Part shown: piece by piece, positions 54,242 through 62,613 of the stretch
Layout of the letters: each line of letters opens with the position of its first letter
How positions within the stretch are numbered: position 1 is the stretch's first letter
Origin: Haloferula helveola
GTDB taxonomy: Bacteria > Verrucomicrobiota > Verrucomicrobiia > Verrucomicrobiales > Akkermansiaceae
Direction: 5' to 3'
NCBI RefSeq assembly: GCF_037076345.1
Contig: NZ_AP024702.1
Location: 5,332,001-5,396,000 of the forward strand
DNA: 64,000 nucleotides
The notes under the pieces: generated by a model
Database searches by the model: none
Seen by the model: the letters and a program-made list of their open reading frames with translations, nothing else
What the model was told of the DNA's origin: nothing
Made by a program: the position numbers and the translations under genes

Positions 54242-55600
54242 TTACTTCTCGACCACGACGGGATCCTCCGATCCGTCGAAGACCGCATCGCCCTCAACGA
54301 CGGCGCCGTCTTCGAACCGGACTTCCCCAGTCACGGTTAGAGAATTGCATTTTGCCAAGGACGGGACTCCGAGCGAGGCCAGTGAGTCAACGAACTTGTA
54401 GCGGTCGTCCAGCTTCACAACCGGCGGCTTCCCAGCCCTCTCCTCGATGAGCTGCACCCGCCCGTCGGCACCGATTTCATAGGCGTCGGAACGCAGCGCG
54501 AACAGGTCGCCCGAGGTCTTCACCGGAGCAAAGCGGGACCGTGGAACTTCGATGGCTCGTGCTCCCGGGAAGCACTCGATCGCTGCCCCCATGGCGGTCT
54601 CGAGCTGGATCACCGGCGTGGATGACTTGTCGCGGGGATCGACCGTCTTGAGGTTGCGGATCATCGGTAGCGGGAGCACTCCCCCTGCCGACTCCAGAGC
54701 CTCCTTCAGCTTGTCGAGCCTCAGCCAGATCGAGTTGGTGTTGAAGTAGCGGTGGGTGTCGATGTTCTGGAAGGCCTCAAGATCCTCCTCAGGACACTGG
54801 GCTACCTCGCGCAGCAGCAGTTGACCGTCGGCCTTGCGGACGGCCAGATGCCCCCCCTTCCGGTCCGCCGGCGTGCGCCGCGTCACTTCCATCAGGAACG
54901 GGGCGTCGGACTCCGCGAACCATGCGAGGAGTTCCGGCGAAAGCACCGCACCGAGATTGTCGGAATTCGAAACGAAGGCATAGCGAACCCCGTCGGCCAG
55001 CAGCCGATCCAGCCACCCGCTGCCGATCAGCGCCGGATACAGGTCCCCGTGACCCGGAGGACACCATTCCAGTGCCGGATTCTCCGGCCACTCGACCGGC
55101 TGCAACGATCCGGCGTTGATCTTCGGTACCTGATTCTGCATCAATTCGACCTCCGTCACCCCTTTCAGACCATCGGGCGCATGCTCTTCCAAGTGTCCGA
55201 GGGTATCCTCGCTCGTCGCGAAGCTGTTCATGAACAGCAGCCGAACCGGAGCACCGGACGATTCCCGCAGCGAGGAAACCTGCCGGACGATGAGATCGAG
55301 GAATGTCACCCCGGGGCGGACCTCCAACAGGCTCTTCACCTTCTCCAGCCCCATGCTGGTCCCGAGGCCGCCGTTCAGCTTGATCAGCACTGTTTGGGCA
55401 AGCAGCTCGGAATCGAGCTCCGAGACCGACTCGGGATACTCGGGAAGCCCCGTTGCCGGCTCGATATCGGTTTCGGAAATCATCCCCGACTCGTCGCGGC
55501 ACAGGGCCTCATAATTGCGACGGAAGGCCTCGATCGCCGCCCGCGCCACACCGGCGGACTGCATTTTTTCTTCAAATGGCGAAAAGTCTGCTGCTTTCAT
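54242..55600 (-). CDS. UTP--glucose-1-phosphate uridylyltransferase, eukaryote-type (UDPGP family)
   Basis: Makes UDP-glucose from UTP and glucose 1-phosphate. At 452 residues with LIKLNGGLGTSMGLEKVKSLLEVRPG as nucleotide-binding loop, NQVPKI, the LEWCPPGHGDLYPAL motif and YFNTNSIWLRLDKL, it belongs to the UDPGP family typical of eukaryotes and not to bacterial GalU. The C-terminal beta-helix-like end (SLTVTGEVRFEDGAVVEGDAVFDGS) is also family-typical. It follows an MKAADFSPFEEKM start and is divergent from rpoN across 180 bases. Identity good. Confidence 0.9.
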   Translation of the reverse strand: MKAADFSPFEEKMQSAGVARAAIEAFRRNYEALCRDESGMISETDIEPATGLPEYPESVSELDSELLAQTVLIKLNGGLGTSMGLEKVKSLLEVRPGVTFLDLIVRQVSSLRESSGAPVRLLFMNSFATSEDTLGHLEEHAPDGLKGVTEVELMQNQVPKINAGSLQPVEWPENPALEWCPPGHGDLYPALIGSGWLDRLLADGVRYAFVSNSDNLGAVLSPELLAWFAESDAPFLMEVTRRTPADRKGGHLAVRKADGQLLLREVAQCPEEDLEAFQNIDTHRYFNTNSIWLRLDKLKEALESAGGVLPLPMIRNLKTVDPRDKSSTPVIQLETAMGAAIECFPGARAIEVPRSRFAPVKTSGDLFALRSDAYEIGADGRVQLIEERAGKPPVVKLDDRYKFVDSLASLGVPSLAKCNSLTVTGEVRFEDGAVVEGDAVFDGSEDPVVVEK

Positions 55601-55704
55601 AGATGCATCGGGTTGCTGCGCCCACGCCTAAGCCGGTCGTGGCGCACGTCACGCCCGAAATCGGGGCAGGTCCGGCATTCGGTCAAATACTTTTATTTGC
55701 CGGT

Positions 55705-55720
55705 TGGCACATTTTCTGCT
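55705..55720 (+). promoter_or_regulatory. Candidate sigma-54 promoter of rpoN
   Basis: TGGCAC-ATTTT-CTGCT (55705-55720) matches the sigma-54 consensus TGGCAC-N5-TTGCA in all six -24 positions and in the invariant TGC of the -12 element, with the required GG-N10-GC spacing. Transcription would start near 55731, leaving a ~50-base leader before the rpoN ATG at 55781. Suggests autoregulation; no enhancer site was found. Confidence 0.5.
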
Positions 55721-55780
55721 GTCTACCGGTTCCCTTTTTCGCCACGTTTCGGGCAACCGCGGTTCTGCGGGCTCGAATCC

Positions 55781-57181
55781 ATGGCTGAGCAGTCGCTCCA
55801 TCAATCGCTTTCCCAGCAGCAATCGCTGGCTCCCCAAATGCGGCGGAGCCTCGAGATCCTGCAGGCGAATTCGATGGAACTGACGCAGATGGTGCGTCAG
55901 GCACTGGATACCAACCCGGTGCTGGAGGACGTCACCGAGTCCATTTCCCTCGATGAGGACTCACCGTCTCCCGAGGAGGCTGACTCGCTCGAGTCGATGA
56001 ACCAGACGGATGACGACTGGCGGGACCTGGCGATCATGGAACGGCGGAATCTGAGCTGGTCGGCGGACGATGAGGAACGCCGCGAGCACCTCTACAACTC
56101 GATCGTCGCCCCGGAGACGCTCCAGCAGCACCTCGCTGCGCAACTGGAGCTATCCCTGCTGGAGCCGTCGGTTCGCGAAGCCGCCCAAGCCCTGCTGGGA
56201 AACATGGACCAGCGGGGCTTCTACGACTTGCCTCCGAGCGAACTCGGCATCCGTCTCGGACTGGCAAAGGAAGACATCGACGAAGCCACCAAGCTGATCC
56301 GCGGCTTCGATCCCGCCGGCGTTGGCGCGGTGGATCTCCGCGACTCCTTGTTGATCCAGCTCGAGCGCCGGGGAGACCGCGACACGATCGAATTCCGAAT
56401 CGTCAGCGACTACCTCGAAGACCTCGCAAGAAAACGCTTTCCACGGATTGCCCGCGCTCTCGGAACCAGCATCGAGCGCATCTCCGAAGCGGCGCTTGCC
56501 ATCGGCCGACTCAGCCCGAACCCGGGTGGCGATTTCAATCCGACCGGCAACCCCTACATCCGGGCCGATGTGATCATCGAACGCGGAGAGGACGGCTGGA
56601 CCGCCCGCCTGACCCACGAGTATCTGCCCAAGCTCCGGATCAACGACTTCTACAAGGACCTGCTGGGCAAGGCCTCGAGCGATGCCAAAGCCCGCCATTT
56701 CCTCAGGGAGAATCTCCGCGAAGGCCGCACCCTGATCCGGTCGCTTTCTTTGCGTCAGGAAACGATTCTCTCAATCGCCGAGAAGCTGATCCAGCACCAG
56801 CCGGACTTCTTCGAACGGGGCCCGCGCTTCCTGCGGCCGCTGACGATGAACGACATCGCCGACGAACTCGAGCTACACGCTACGACCGTGTCGCGAGCAG
56901 TTGCCGGGAAGTATGTGCTCACTCCCCACGGCCTCATGGAGATGCGCTCCTTTTTTGCCGCCGGCTACCAGACCGACGATGGCAAGGAGGTCTCCAACGC
57001 CGGGGTTCGGGAGGCGATGCAGGGGCTGATCTCCGCTGAGAACCCGGCCAAGCCGCTCTCCGACGACGCCATCGCCAAGGCTCTGAAGGCACAGGGCATT
57101 CCCGTCGCCCGCCGCACGGTGGCAAAATACCGCGACCAGCTGGGGATCCTCCCCTCCCACCTGCGGCGAAGCTTTTCCTGA
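55781..57181 (+). CDS. rpoN: RNA polymerase sigma-54 factor
   Basis: Alternative sigma factor that needs enhancer-binding ATPases to open promoters. The 466 residues comprise the glutamine-rich activator-interacting region I (SLHQSLSQQQSLAPQMRRSLEILQANSMELTQMV), an acidic region II, the core-binding domain with repeated short helices, and the C-terminal DNA-binding part with the RpoN box ARRTVAKYR at 443-451. The frame is open back into the divergent gene, but the start at 55781 begins the family sequence. The expected enhancer-binding proteins are not in this window. A sigma-54-like promoter lies just upstream. Confidence 0.96.
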   Translation: MAEQSLHQSLSQQQSLAPQMRRSLEILQANSMELTQMVRQALDTNPVLEDVTESISLDEDSPSPEEADSLESMNQTDDDWRDLAIMERRNLSWSADDEERREHLYNSIVAPETLQQHLAAQLELSLLEPSVREAAQALLGNMDQRGFYDLPPSELGIRLGLAKEDIDEATKLIRGFDPAGVGAVDLRDSLLIQLERRGDRDTIEFRIVSDYLEDLARKRFPRIARALGTSIERISEAALAIGRLSPNPGGDFNPTGNPYIRADVIIERGEDGWTARLTHEYLPKLRINDFYKDLLGKASSDAKARHFLRENLREGRTLIRSLSLRQETILSIAEKLIQHQPDFFERGPRFLRPLTMNDIADELELHATTVSRAVAGKYVLTPHGLMEMRSFFAAGYQTDDGKEVSNAGVREAMQGLISAENPAKPLSDDAIAKALKAQGIPVARRTVAKYRDQLGILPSHLRRSFS

Positions 57182-57230
57182 GTTCTCTTTGATCCCGCCC
57201 GGATTCCTCCCTAGGGGTCTGGCCAGACGC

Positions 57231-58286
57231 ATGACACCCGAACTCATCAAGCAAGCTCTCACGCAGGTCCGCTATCCCGGCTTTTCCCGCGACATCGTCT
57301 CGTTCGGCCTGGTCAAGGACATCCGGGTCGATGAGCAAGGCTCTTTCGTCAGGATCGAAGTCGCCACGAAGGACCCGGAAGTTCCGCAGACGATCTTCAA
57401 AGAATGTCACGCCGTCCTCGCCGAGCTACCCGATATCGGACCGGTCAAGATCGAGATCGACATCAAGGAGCCGCCGGGCGCCGGAGGTGGAGACTCATCG
57501 GATGGCAAGAGCTCGATCCCCGGCGTGAAACGCATCATCGCGGTCGCGTCGGGCAAGGGAGGCGTCGGCAAATCAACGGTCGCCTCCAACCTCGCGATCT
57601 CGCTCGCCGCCACCGGCGCCAAGGTCGGCCTTTGCGATTGCGACCTCTACGGACCTTCGATCGCGATGATGTTCGGTTCGGATGAGCGCCCGATGGCCAA
57701 CGAACACGACGAGATCATTCCGATCGAAGCTCACGGGCTGAAGCTGATGTCGATGGGCTTCCTCCTGGAGGACAAGTCGCCTGTCATCGTACGCGGACCA
57801 ATGGCGACCCGCTACACCCAGCAATTCCTGCGACAGGTCGCGTGGGGCGATCTCGACTATCTCGTGCTCGACCTTCCTCCCGGCACTGGCGACATCCAGC
57901 TGACCATCGTCCAGACCGTGGCCGTCGATGGCGCGGTCATTGTCACCACACCGCAGGAGGTCGCACTCATTGACGCCCGCAAGGCCGTCTCGATGTTCGC
58001 CAAGGTGAACGTGCCGATTCTCGGAATGATCGAGAACATGGCTTGGTTCGAATGCGAGCACGGCACCCGCTACCCGATTTTCGGTGATGGCGGAGGAGCG
58101 CGCGAAGCCGCCAATCTTCGAACACCGCTACTTGCCCAAATCCCGATCGAGATGCCTGTCCGGGAAGGGAGCGACCAAGGCAAACCGGTCGCACTTTTGC
58201 CTACAGACGCGAGTCCTGCTTCCGCCGCCTTCCACCAAGTGGCATCGTCCCTGCTCGAACGCGTCCCGATCCACTCAGGGACCTGA
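57231..58286 (+). CDS. Mrp/NBP35-family iron-sulfur cluster carrier ATPase
   Basis: P-loop scaffold protein that assembles and delivers Fe-S clusters. The 351-residue protein has an N-terminal MIP18-type domain (~1-80), the deviant Walker A GKGGVGKST at 108-116, and a DLPPGTGD switch. The C-terminal CXXC pair that binds the cluster in many Mrp proteins is reduced to one cysteine here (WFECEHGTRYPIFG), so cluster binding may differ. 49 bases after rpoN; pyruvate kinase follows by 24 bases. The function in detail is inferred. Confidence 0.9.
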   Translation: MTPELIKQALTQVRYPGFSRDIVSFGLVKDIRVDEQGSFVRIEVATKDPEVPQTIFKECHAVLAELPDIGPVKIEIDIKEPPGAGGGDSSDGKSSIPGVKRIIAVASGKGGVGKSTVASNLAISLAATGAKVGLCDCDLYGPSIAMMFGSDERPMANEHDEIIPIEAHGLKLMSMGFLLEDKSPVIVRGPMATRYTQQFLRQVAWGDLDYLVLDLPPGTGDIQLTIVQTVAVDGAVIVTTPQEVALIDARKAVSMFAKVNVPILGMIENMAWFECEHGTRYPIFGDGGGAREAANLRTPLLAQIPIEMPVREGSDQGKPVALLPTDASPASAAFHQVASSLLERVPIHSGT

Positions 58287-58310
58287 ACCAATCCGCCACC
58301 GCCACTCCCC

Positions 58311-59714
58311 ATGCCCCGCAAGACCAAGCTCGTTGTCACTCTCGGCCCGGCCACCGAATCCCCGGAAACCATCGGCCAGCTCATCGAGCTCGGCGCGAAC
58401 GTGTTCCGGCTCAACATGAGCCACGCCAAACACGAGTGGGCAGCCGAGATGGCCAAGCTCGTGCGCCGGGAGTCGGCCGCCCGACACACCCATGTGGCGG
58501 TCCTTTTCGATCTGACCGGCCCCTCGATCCGAACCGGAGACCTGAAGGAACCCTACGAACTGAAGATCGGCGATCTCGTCGAGTTCAGGAAGGCCGACAC
58601 CGAACCGTCGATCCCCCTTTCCACCACGGTCAATTACCCGGGAATGATGGATGACGTCTCCGAGGGCAAGACCCTGGTGGTCGACAACGGCACGCTGTTG
58701 ATGGAGATCCGGACGAAAAAGGACGACCGGATCATCTGCGAGGTCCGCAATGCCGGAAAGCTCGGCTCGCGACGCCACATCAACCTTCCGGGAACCCGCC
58801 TCAATCTTCCGGCGATGACCGACAAGGACCGCAAGGACCTGTCGCTGGCGGTCGAGTGCGATGCCGACTACATCGCCGGCTCGTTCGTGCGCGACGCCGC
58901 CCACGTCCAGGAACTCCGCTCGGCGGTCGAAGCCCTCGAGGGCAACGCTCAGATCATTTCGAAAATCGAGGACCAGGAGGCGGTCCGTCACATCGACGCG
59001 ATCATCCAGGCGTCCGACGCGATCATGATCGCCCGCGGCGACCTCGGCATCGAAGTCGCCTTCGAGGAGCTCCCCATCCTGCAACGCCGAATCATCAAAC
59101 GCTGCCATGAGCTCGGCCGCCGGGTGATCGTCGCGACCCAGCTGCTGGAGTCGATGATCCAGAACCCGACCCCGACCCGCGCCGAGGTGACCGACTGTTC
59201 GAATGCGGTTTATGAGGAAGCCGACGCCCTCATGCTTTCCGGCGAGACGAGTATCGGGAAACACCCGCTGCGCTGCGTCGAGGCACTGGTCAAAATCTCA
59301 AGCCGGATCGAACGATCGGGAGGCCTTGGCTACGGCACCGGCGTCCTGCTTCGCGACGAGCGCCAGAAGACCGCTCGGGCCGCGGTGACGCTGTCGGACT
59401 CGCTCCCTGATGCCCGCCTGGTGGTGCTCACCCGTCGCGGCGTTCTGGCCAACCACACCGCCATGCTCCGCCCGAAGACCGCGGGATTCTACGCCTTCAC
59501 GCCCCGTGAAACGGTTTGCCGGCAACTCGCGCTCACCCGGAACATCGAAGCCTTCAAGATGCCTTTCGCCGCAGGAATCGACGAAACCATCGAGCGCGCC
59601 GCCAAATTCCTCATCGACCGCGGTCTCGTGCAACCCGGCGGCCCGATGGTGATCGTCTCGGACCTCCTCTCCGACCACATCGCCGCCAACTCCATCCTGC
59701 TCCACCACGCGTAA
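58311..59714 (+). CDS. pyk: Pyruvate kinase
   Basis: Converts phosphoenolpyruvate and ADP to pyruvate and ATP, last step of glycolysis. The 467-residue protein has RLNMSHAKHEW, the catalytic lysine region IISKIEDQEAV, MIARGDLGIEVAFEELPILQRRIIKRC (the signature), ATQLLESMIQNPTPTRAEVTD and the C-terminal allosteric domain (ARAAVTLSDSLPDARLVVLTRRG). Full length. Ends at a tandem-hairpin terminator shared with the converging ispE. Confidence 0.94.
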   Translation: MPRKTKLVVTLGPATESPETIGQLIELGANVFRLNMSHAKHEWAAEMAKLVRRESAARHTHVAVLFDLTGPSIRTGDLKEPYELKIGDLVEFRKADTEPSIPLSTTVNYPGMMDDVSEGKTLVVDNGTLLMEIRTKKDDRIICEVRNAGKLGSRRHINLPGTRLNLPAMTDKDRKDLSLAVECDADYIAGSFVRDAAHVQELRSAVEALEGNAQIISKIEDQEAVRHIDAIIQASDAIMIARGDLGIEVAFEELPILQRRIIKRCHELGRRVIVATQLLESMIQNPTPTRAEVTDCSNAVYEEADALMLSGETSIGKHPLRCVEALVKISSRIERSGGLGYGTGVLLRDERQKTARAAVTLSDSLPDARLVVLTRRGVLANHTAMLRPKTAGFYAFTPRETVCRQLALTRNIEAFKMPFAAGIDETIERAAKFLIDRGLVQPGGPMVIVSDLLSDHIAANSILLHHA

Positions 59715-59718
59715 GGAG

Positions 59719-59767
59719 TGGCGCTCTGCGAGCGCCATATGACGGGGTGGCGACTTCGAAGTCGCCA
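59719..59767. terminator. Paired palindromic hairpins between pyk and ispE (REP-like)
   Basis: TGGCGCTC-TGC-GAGCGCCA (59719-59737) and the perfect 20-base palindrome TGGCGACTTCGAAGTCGCCA (59748-59767) are separated by TATGACGGGG. Both share a GTGGCG/CGCCA frame. They start 5 bases after the pyk stop and end 5 bases before the ispE stop, so they can terminate both convergent genes, and their likeness suggests a dispersed REP-type repeat. Confidence 0.7.
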
Positions 59768-59771
59768 ATGC

Positions 59772-60647
59772 CTACTCCGGCATCCCCTCCGGCGCCTGAA
59801 AGACGCCGCTCCCTGTCTTCCCGCTCCACGCCCACAAGGTCGGATCGAGCTCTTCTTTAGCGGCGGAGATTACCTCTCCCGCCTTCCCCGGATCTTCCAG
59901 CACCGCGAACACGGTCGAGCCTGAGCCACTCATCAAAGCTCCAGCGACCTCGGGTCTCGCGCGAAGCCACTCCCGCATCTCCGCGAGAAACAAATGCTTT
60001 CCGAACACCGGGCGCTCCAGATCGTTCACCAGTTCGCCCCAATCCAAAACCTGCGGCGCAAAATCAACGTCCGCAACCGCAGGGGCATCCTTCCAGCGCC
60101 GATAGGCATCCGGTGTCGAAACACCGAAAGACGGTTTTAGCAGAACCACCTGCAACTCGGGCAGTTCAGGCCCCGGCTCGAGGATCTCCCCCCGGCCGAG
60201 CACCCGACCCACCGGGGGCCCAAGGAAAAACGGAATGTCCGATCCGATTCGCGCCGCCAGTTCCACAAGGGCATCAACACCCAGCTTCGTTCCGAAGTGG
60301 GTATCAAGCGCCCGGAGCATCGCCGCCGCATCACTGCTCCCGCCGCCGAGACCGGCACCGTGAGGAATCCTTTTCTCAAGCTTAACTGCAAGCGGATCCA
60401 TCTCCCCCGTCTCCTCGCGGAAAACCGCCAACGCCTTCATCGCCAGATTCGAGCCGTCCGTCGGCACCCCGGGCTCATCGCACTCGAACCGGTCCTCATC
60501 GGCCCCAGTGATCGTAATCCGGTCATGAAGACCGGGGAGCGTGACCATCACCGAGTCGATCTCATGGAACCCGTCGTCCCTGCGACGGATCACCCGCAGG
60601 GATAGGTTGAGTTTGGCGGGAGCCTCGACGGTCACGCCACCGATCAT
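59772..60647 (-). CDS. ispE: 4-diphosphocytidyl-2-C-methyl-D-erythritol kinase
   Basis: GHMP kinase of the non-mevalonate (MEP) isoprenoid pathway, phosphorylating CDP-methylerythritol. The 291-residue protein begins MIGGVTVEAPAKLNLSLRVIRRRDDGFHEIDSVM, has the glycine-rich ATP motif PHGAGLGGGSSDAAAML (about 92-108) and the GALMSGSGSTVFAVLED end motif. Length typical. Its ATG overlaps the stop of pgeF (ATGA), so the two are coupled. A palindrome follows the stop codon immediately. Confidence 0.95.
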   Translation of the reverse strand: MIGGVTVEAPAKLNLSLRVIRRRDDGFHEIDSVMVTLPGLHDRITITGADEDRFECDEPGVPTDGSNLAMKALAVFREETGEMDPLAVKLEKRIPHGAGLGGGSSDAAAMLRALDTHFGTKLGVDALVELAARIGSDIPFFLGPPVGRVLGRGEILEPGPELPELQVVLLKPSFGVSTPDAYRRWKDAPAVADVDFAPQVLDWGELVNDLERPVFGKHLFLAEMREWLRARPEVAGALMSGSGSTVFAVLEDPGKAGEVISAAKEELDPTLWAWSGKTGSGVFQAPEGMPE

Positions 60648-61312
60648 GCCTCCGGCACGCGCATGATCAACGCCAACATTCTTCCGGTCCGGCCCTTTTC
60701 CATACGGTAGCTGTAGTAGTCGTCCGGCATGACGGCCGTATCCCGGCCGCAGTCGTGAAACTGTCCGACTCCCACGCCCGCGGCCTGGCGGGCGATATCC
60801 GCGGCAAAGTCGATGTCATAATGAGGCGGGCGGATGCACGGACCCAGCACGACGGTCACGTCGCCCGGCTCTGTCCCGTAATGCTCGGCCATCACGCGCA
60901 GTCCCTCCTCCAGAATTCCCAACTCGGTACCCTTCTTGCCGGAATGAAGCACCCCGACGGCCCCGCTGACGCGGTCCGCCAGCCAGATCGGACCACAGTC
61001 GGCCACGTAGATTCCGAGAATTTCCCCCGGAACATCGGTCACCAGACCATCGACATCCGGAATCGTCGGCCGCCGCTCCCCTCGGAACGACTCCTCAATC
61101 ACCGCGACTTCTCGTCCGTGGACCTGCGCCGCGCGCCACCAGTCGTCCTGACCGAAGGTCTCGAGGACATGCGCCCGGTGGAATGGCTCAAGACGCTCCA
61201 GCACCTCGTCGCGTTCCCCGTCGATGTCGACACCGGGAACTTTCGAAATGAAATCGACCCTTAGCCCCGGCAACTCGGCCAAGGGATCCAGAAAACAGAG
61301 CGCCTCCGTCAC
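60644..61312 (-). CDS. pgeF: PgeF/YfiH-family polyphenol oxidase-like protein
   Basis: Cytoplasmic 222-residue protein of the YfiH/DUF152 family, whose members act as purine nucleoside phosphorylases/laccase-like enzymes and as editors of misincorporated L-serine in peptidoglycan. The zinc-binding set is present: QVHG, YVADCGPIW and LHSGKKG, although the usual HAGWRG third motif has become HSGKKG. GPCIRPPHYDID matches the family. It overlaps ispE by four bases, first of a two-gene unit. Family assignment is good, function inferred. Confidence 0.85.
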   Translation of the reverse strand: MTEALCFLDPLAELPGLRVDFISKVPGVDIDGERDEVLERLEPFHRAHVLETFGQDDWWRAAQVHGREVAVIEESFRGERRPTIPDVDGLVTDVPGEILGIYVADCGPIWLADRVSGAVGVLHSGKKGTELGILEEGLRVMAEHYGTEPGDVTVVLGPCIRPPHYDIDFAADIARQAAGVGVGQFHDCGRDTAVMPDDYYSYRMEKGRTGRMLALIMRVPEA

Positions 61313-61383
61313 GGCACTAACGTAACGGAGGCGCAGGTAATCCGCCAGTTGGGGGGATGTGTTTTTTCAGCAGGCTACGATGC

Positions 61384-61845
61384 TCACGCAATCTCGCGGC
61401 TGTTCAGCGCGCGTTTCGTGTGCTCAACGGCTTCCGCCTGGTCCTCATCCATCTCGGACAGGATTCCGGCGAGATCCGTCGCGATCTCTTTCCGCATTTT
61501 GGAGACCAGTTCGACACCCTTCTGGGTGATGCGAACCATGATCTTCCGGCGGTCTTCGGCAGCGTGGACACGTTCCACGTATCCCAACTTCTCCAGACGA
61601 TCGACGAGGCCGGTGGCCGCGGCGGTCGAGTGACCCATCTTCTTCGCGATATCCGACATCGTCAGATACTCCTCGCTCGAAAGATAGGCCATAAGGAAGA
61701 ATTGGGGGAACGACACGTTACCCTTGTTGAGCTTCGACGAGAGGTTCAGGATGCAGCTACGCTGCGTGAACAGGACGAAGTCAGCAAGGCGATCAGCATC
61801 GGCATGCGACGTGGAGCCCTTCGGCCCCGGGGTGCTCAGTTTCAT
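61384..61845 (-). CDS. MarR-family transcriptional regulator
   Basis: A 153-residue winged-helix repressor. It has an N-terminal dimerisation helix (ADRLADFVLFTQRSCILNLSSKLN), the HTH (LTMSDIAKKMGHSTAAATGLVDRLEKLGYVERVHAAEDRRKIMVRITQKG) with the typical DRRK wing, and a C-terminal helix that completes the dimer. No ligand can be predicted. A likely autoregulatory palindrome lies 19 bases before the start codon. No target gene adjoins it; the upstream gene on the same strand ends in a clear terminator. Confidence 0.92.
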   Translation of the reverse strand: MKLSTPGPKGSTSHADADRLADFVLFTQRSCILNLSSKLNKGNVSFPQFFLMAYLSSEEYLTMSDIAKKMGHSTAAATGLVDRLEKLGYVERVHAAEDRRKIMVRITQKGVELVSKMRKEIATDLAGILSEMDEDQAEAVEHTKRALNSREIA

Positions 61846-61864
61846 GATGGCTGGTTGTAGTGTT

Positions 61865-61878
61865 CATGTTGGGACATG
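61865..61878 (-). promoter_or_regulatory. Palindrome upstream of marR, possible operator
   Basis: CATGT-TGGG-ACATG, an exact inverted repeat with a 4-base spacer, lies 19 bases before the marR start codon. Size and position fit a MarR-dimer binding site and so negative autoregulation. The flanks are only partly symmetric. Confidence 0.4.
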
Positions 61879-61946
61879 TAAGGGAGCACAGCCTTTGCGG
61901 GGAGAAAGCTAGCAACTACCGCTGATCATAAGCAAGACCTAATTGT

Positions 61947-61972
61947 AAAAAAATCACCTTATTTTGGCGATT
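61947..61972 (-). terminator. Rho-independent terminator after the lipoprotein gene
   Basis: On the minus strand AATCGCC-AAAATAA-GGTGATT (61972-61952; one G-U wobble) is followed directly by a run of T (positions 61953-61947). A textbook intrinsic terminator, 28 bases past the lipoprotein stop codon at 62000, separating it from marR. Confidence 0.82.
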
Positions 61973-61999
61973 CCTTTTAAAACAGGGGTTTGAACACCT

Positions 62000-62401
62000 C
62001 TACTCAGCGCCCAACCCCCCTGTTGGAAGACCGATCGGCGCATCCGTAGCCGGCATTTCCGACTCTTCCTCAATCGGTCGCGCATACACAGAATCCCCGA
62101 CCGACACCGAGCCCGATTTCAGATCCGCCGCCGTGTAGCGCCCCATGCGCTCGCCCGTCACCACCAGGGTGGCCGTCTGTTCCCCTTCTCCGCGAGCCGA
62201 GAGCAACAATCCGTCGCCGAGTTTGAGGTCATCGAAGCCTTGGACCAAAACGAAGCCATCCGCTTCATGTACCGATGCGACGCGACCGACCAGCTTGGCC
62301 GCAGTCGGCGACTCTTCCGGTTCGTCGTCGCTTCCGAAGAGCCCGCAGCCGGCAGTCAACAGACAGGCGAGCGCGCACAGGATCGAATGAAGGCCTCTCA
62401 T
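62000..62401 (-). CDS. Small predicted lipoprotein
   Basis: A 133-residue lipoprotein precursor. The signal peptide MRGLHSILCALACLLTAGC ends in the lipobox LTAGC, so the acylated cysteine follows ~18 residues. The mature part is acidic at the start (GSDDEPEESPTAAK) and then beta-rich (VGRVASVHEADGFVLVQGFDDLKLGDGLLLSARGEGEQTATLVV ... GSVSVGDSVYARP), a SH3-like barrel layout. The start at MRGLHS follows the usual signal pattern; the frame continues 27 codons upstream. Alone with its own terminator. Function unknown. Confidence 0.75.
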   Translation of the reverse strand: MRGLHSILCALACLLTAGCGLFGSDDEPEESPTAAKLVGRVASVHEADGFVLVQGFDDLKLGDGLLLSARGEGEQTATLVVTGERMGRYTAADLKSGSVSVGDSVYARPIEEESEMPATDAPIGLPTGGLGAE

Positions 62402-62522
62402 CAGGACCGTTAGCGTCGCCAGCAGCCTCTTCGATTCAAGCGGTGAGTTGCCGTCACTTTTTCCCCGCGGGCGGTTGACCAAGGGCGCCCCGTGTGTGCA
62501 ACCTCCGCCCGACCAAAGTCCC

Positions 62523-62613
62523 GGGCCGGTGGCTGAGAGGTCGAAAGCGCTCCCCTGCTAAGGGAGTATACCCCAAAAGGGTATCGAGGGTTCGAATCCC
62601 TCCCGGTCCGCCA
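62523..62613 (+). tRNA. tRNA-Ser (anticodon GCU)
   Basis: A complete class II tRNA with encoded CCA. The acceptor stem GGGCCGG pairs with CCGGTCC (one G-U), the anticodon stem-loop is CTCCC-CTGCTAA-GGGAG with anticodon GCT at 62557-62559 (reads AGC/AGU), the long variable arm is TATACCCCAAAAGGGTATC, and the T arm is GAGGG-TTCGAAT-CCCTC. Its 3' end is overlapped by the integrase gene on the other strand, a classic integration site. Confidence 0.96.

Noticed and set aside
54752-55780. Upstream extension of the rpoN frame
   Set aside because: It is antisense to the UDP-glucose pyrophosphorylase gene; the family sequence begins at 55781.
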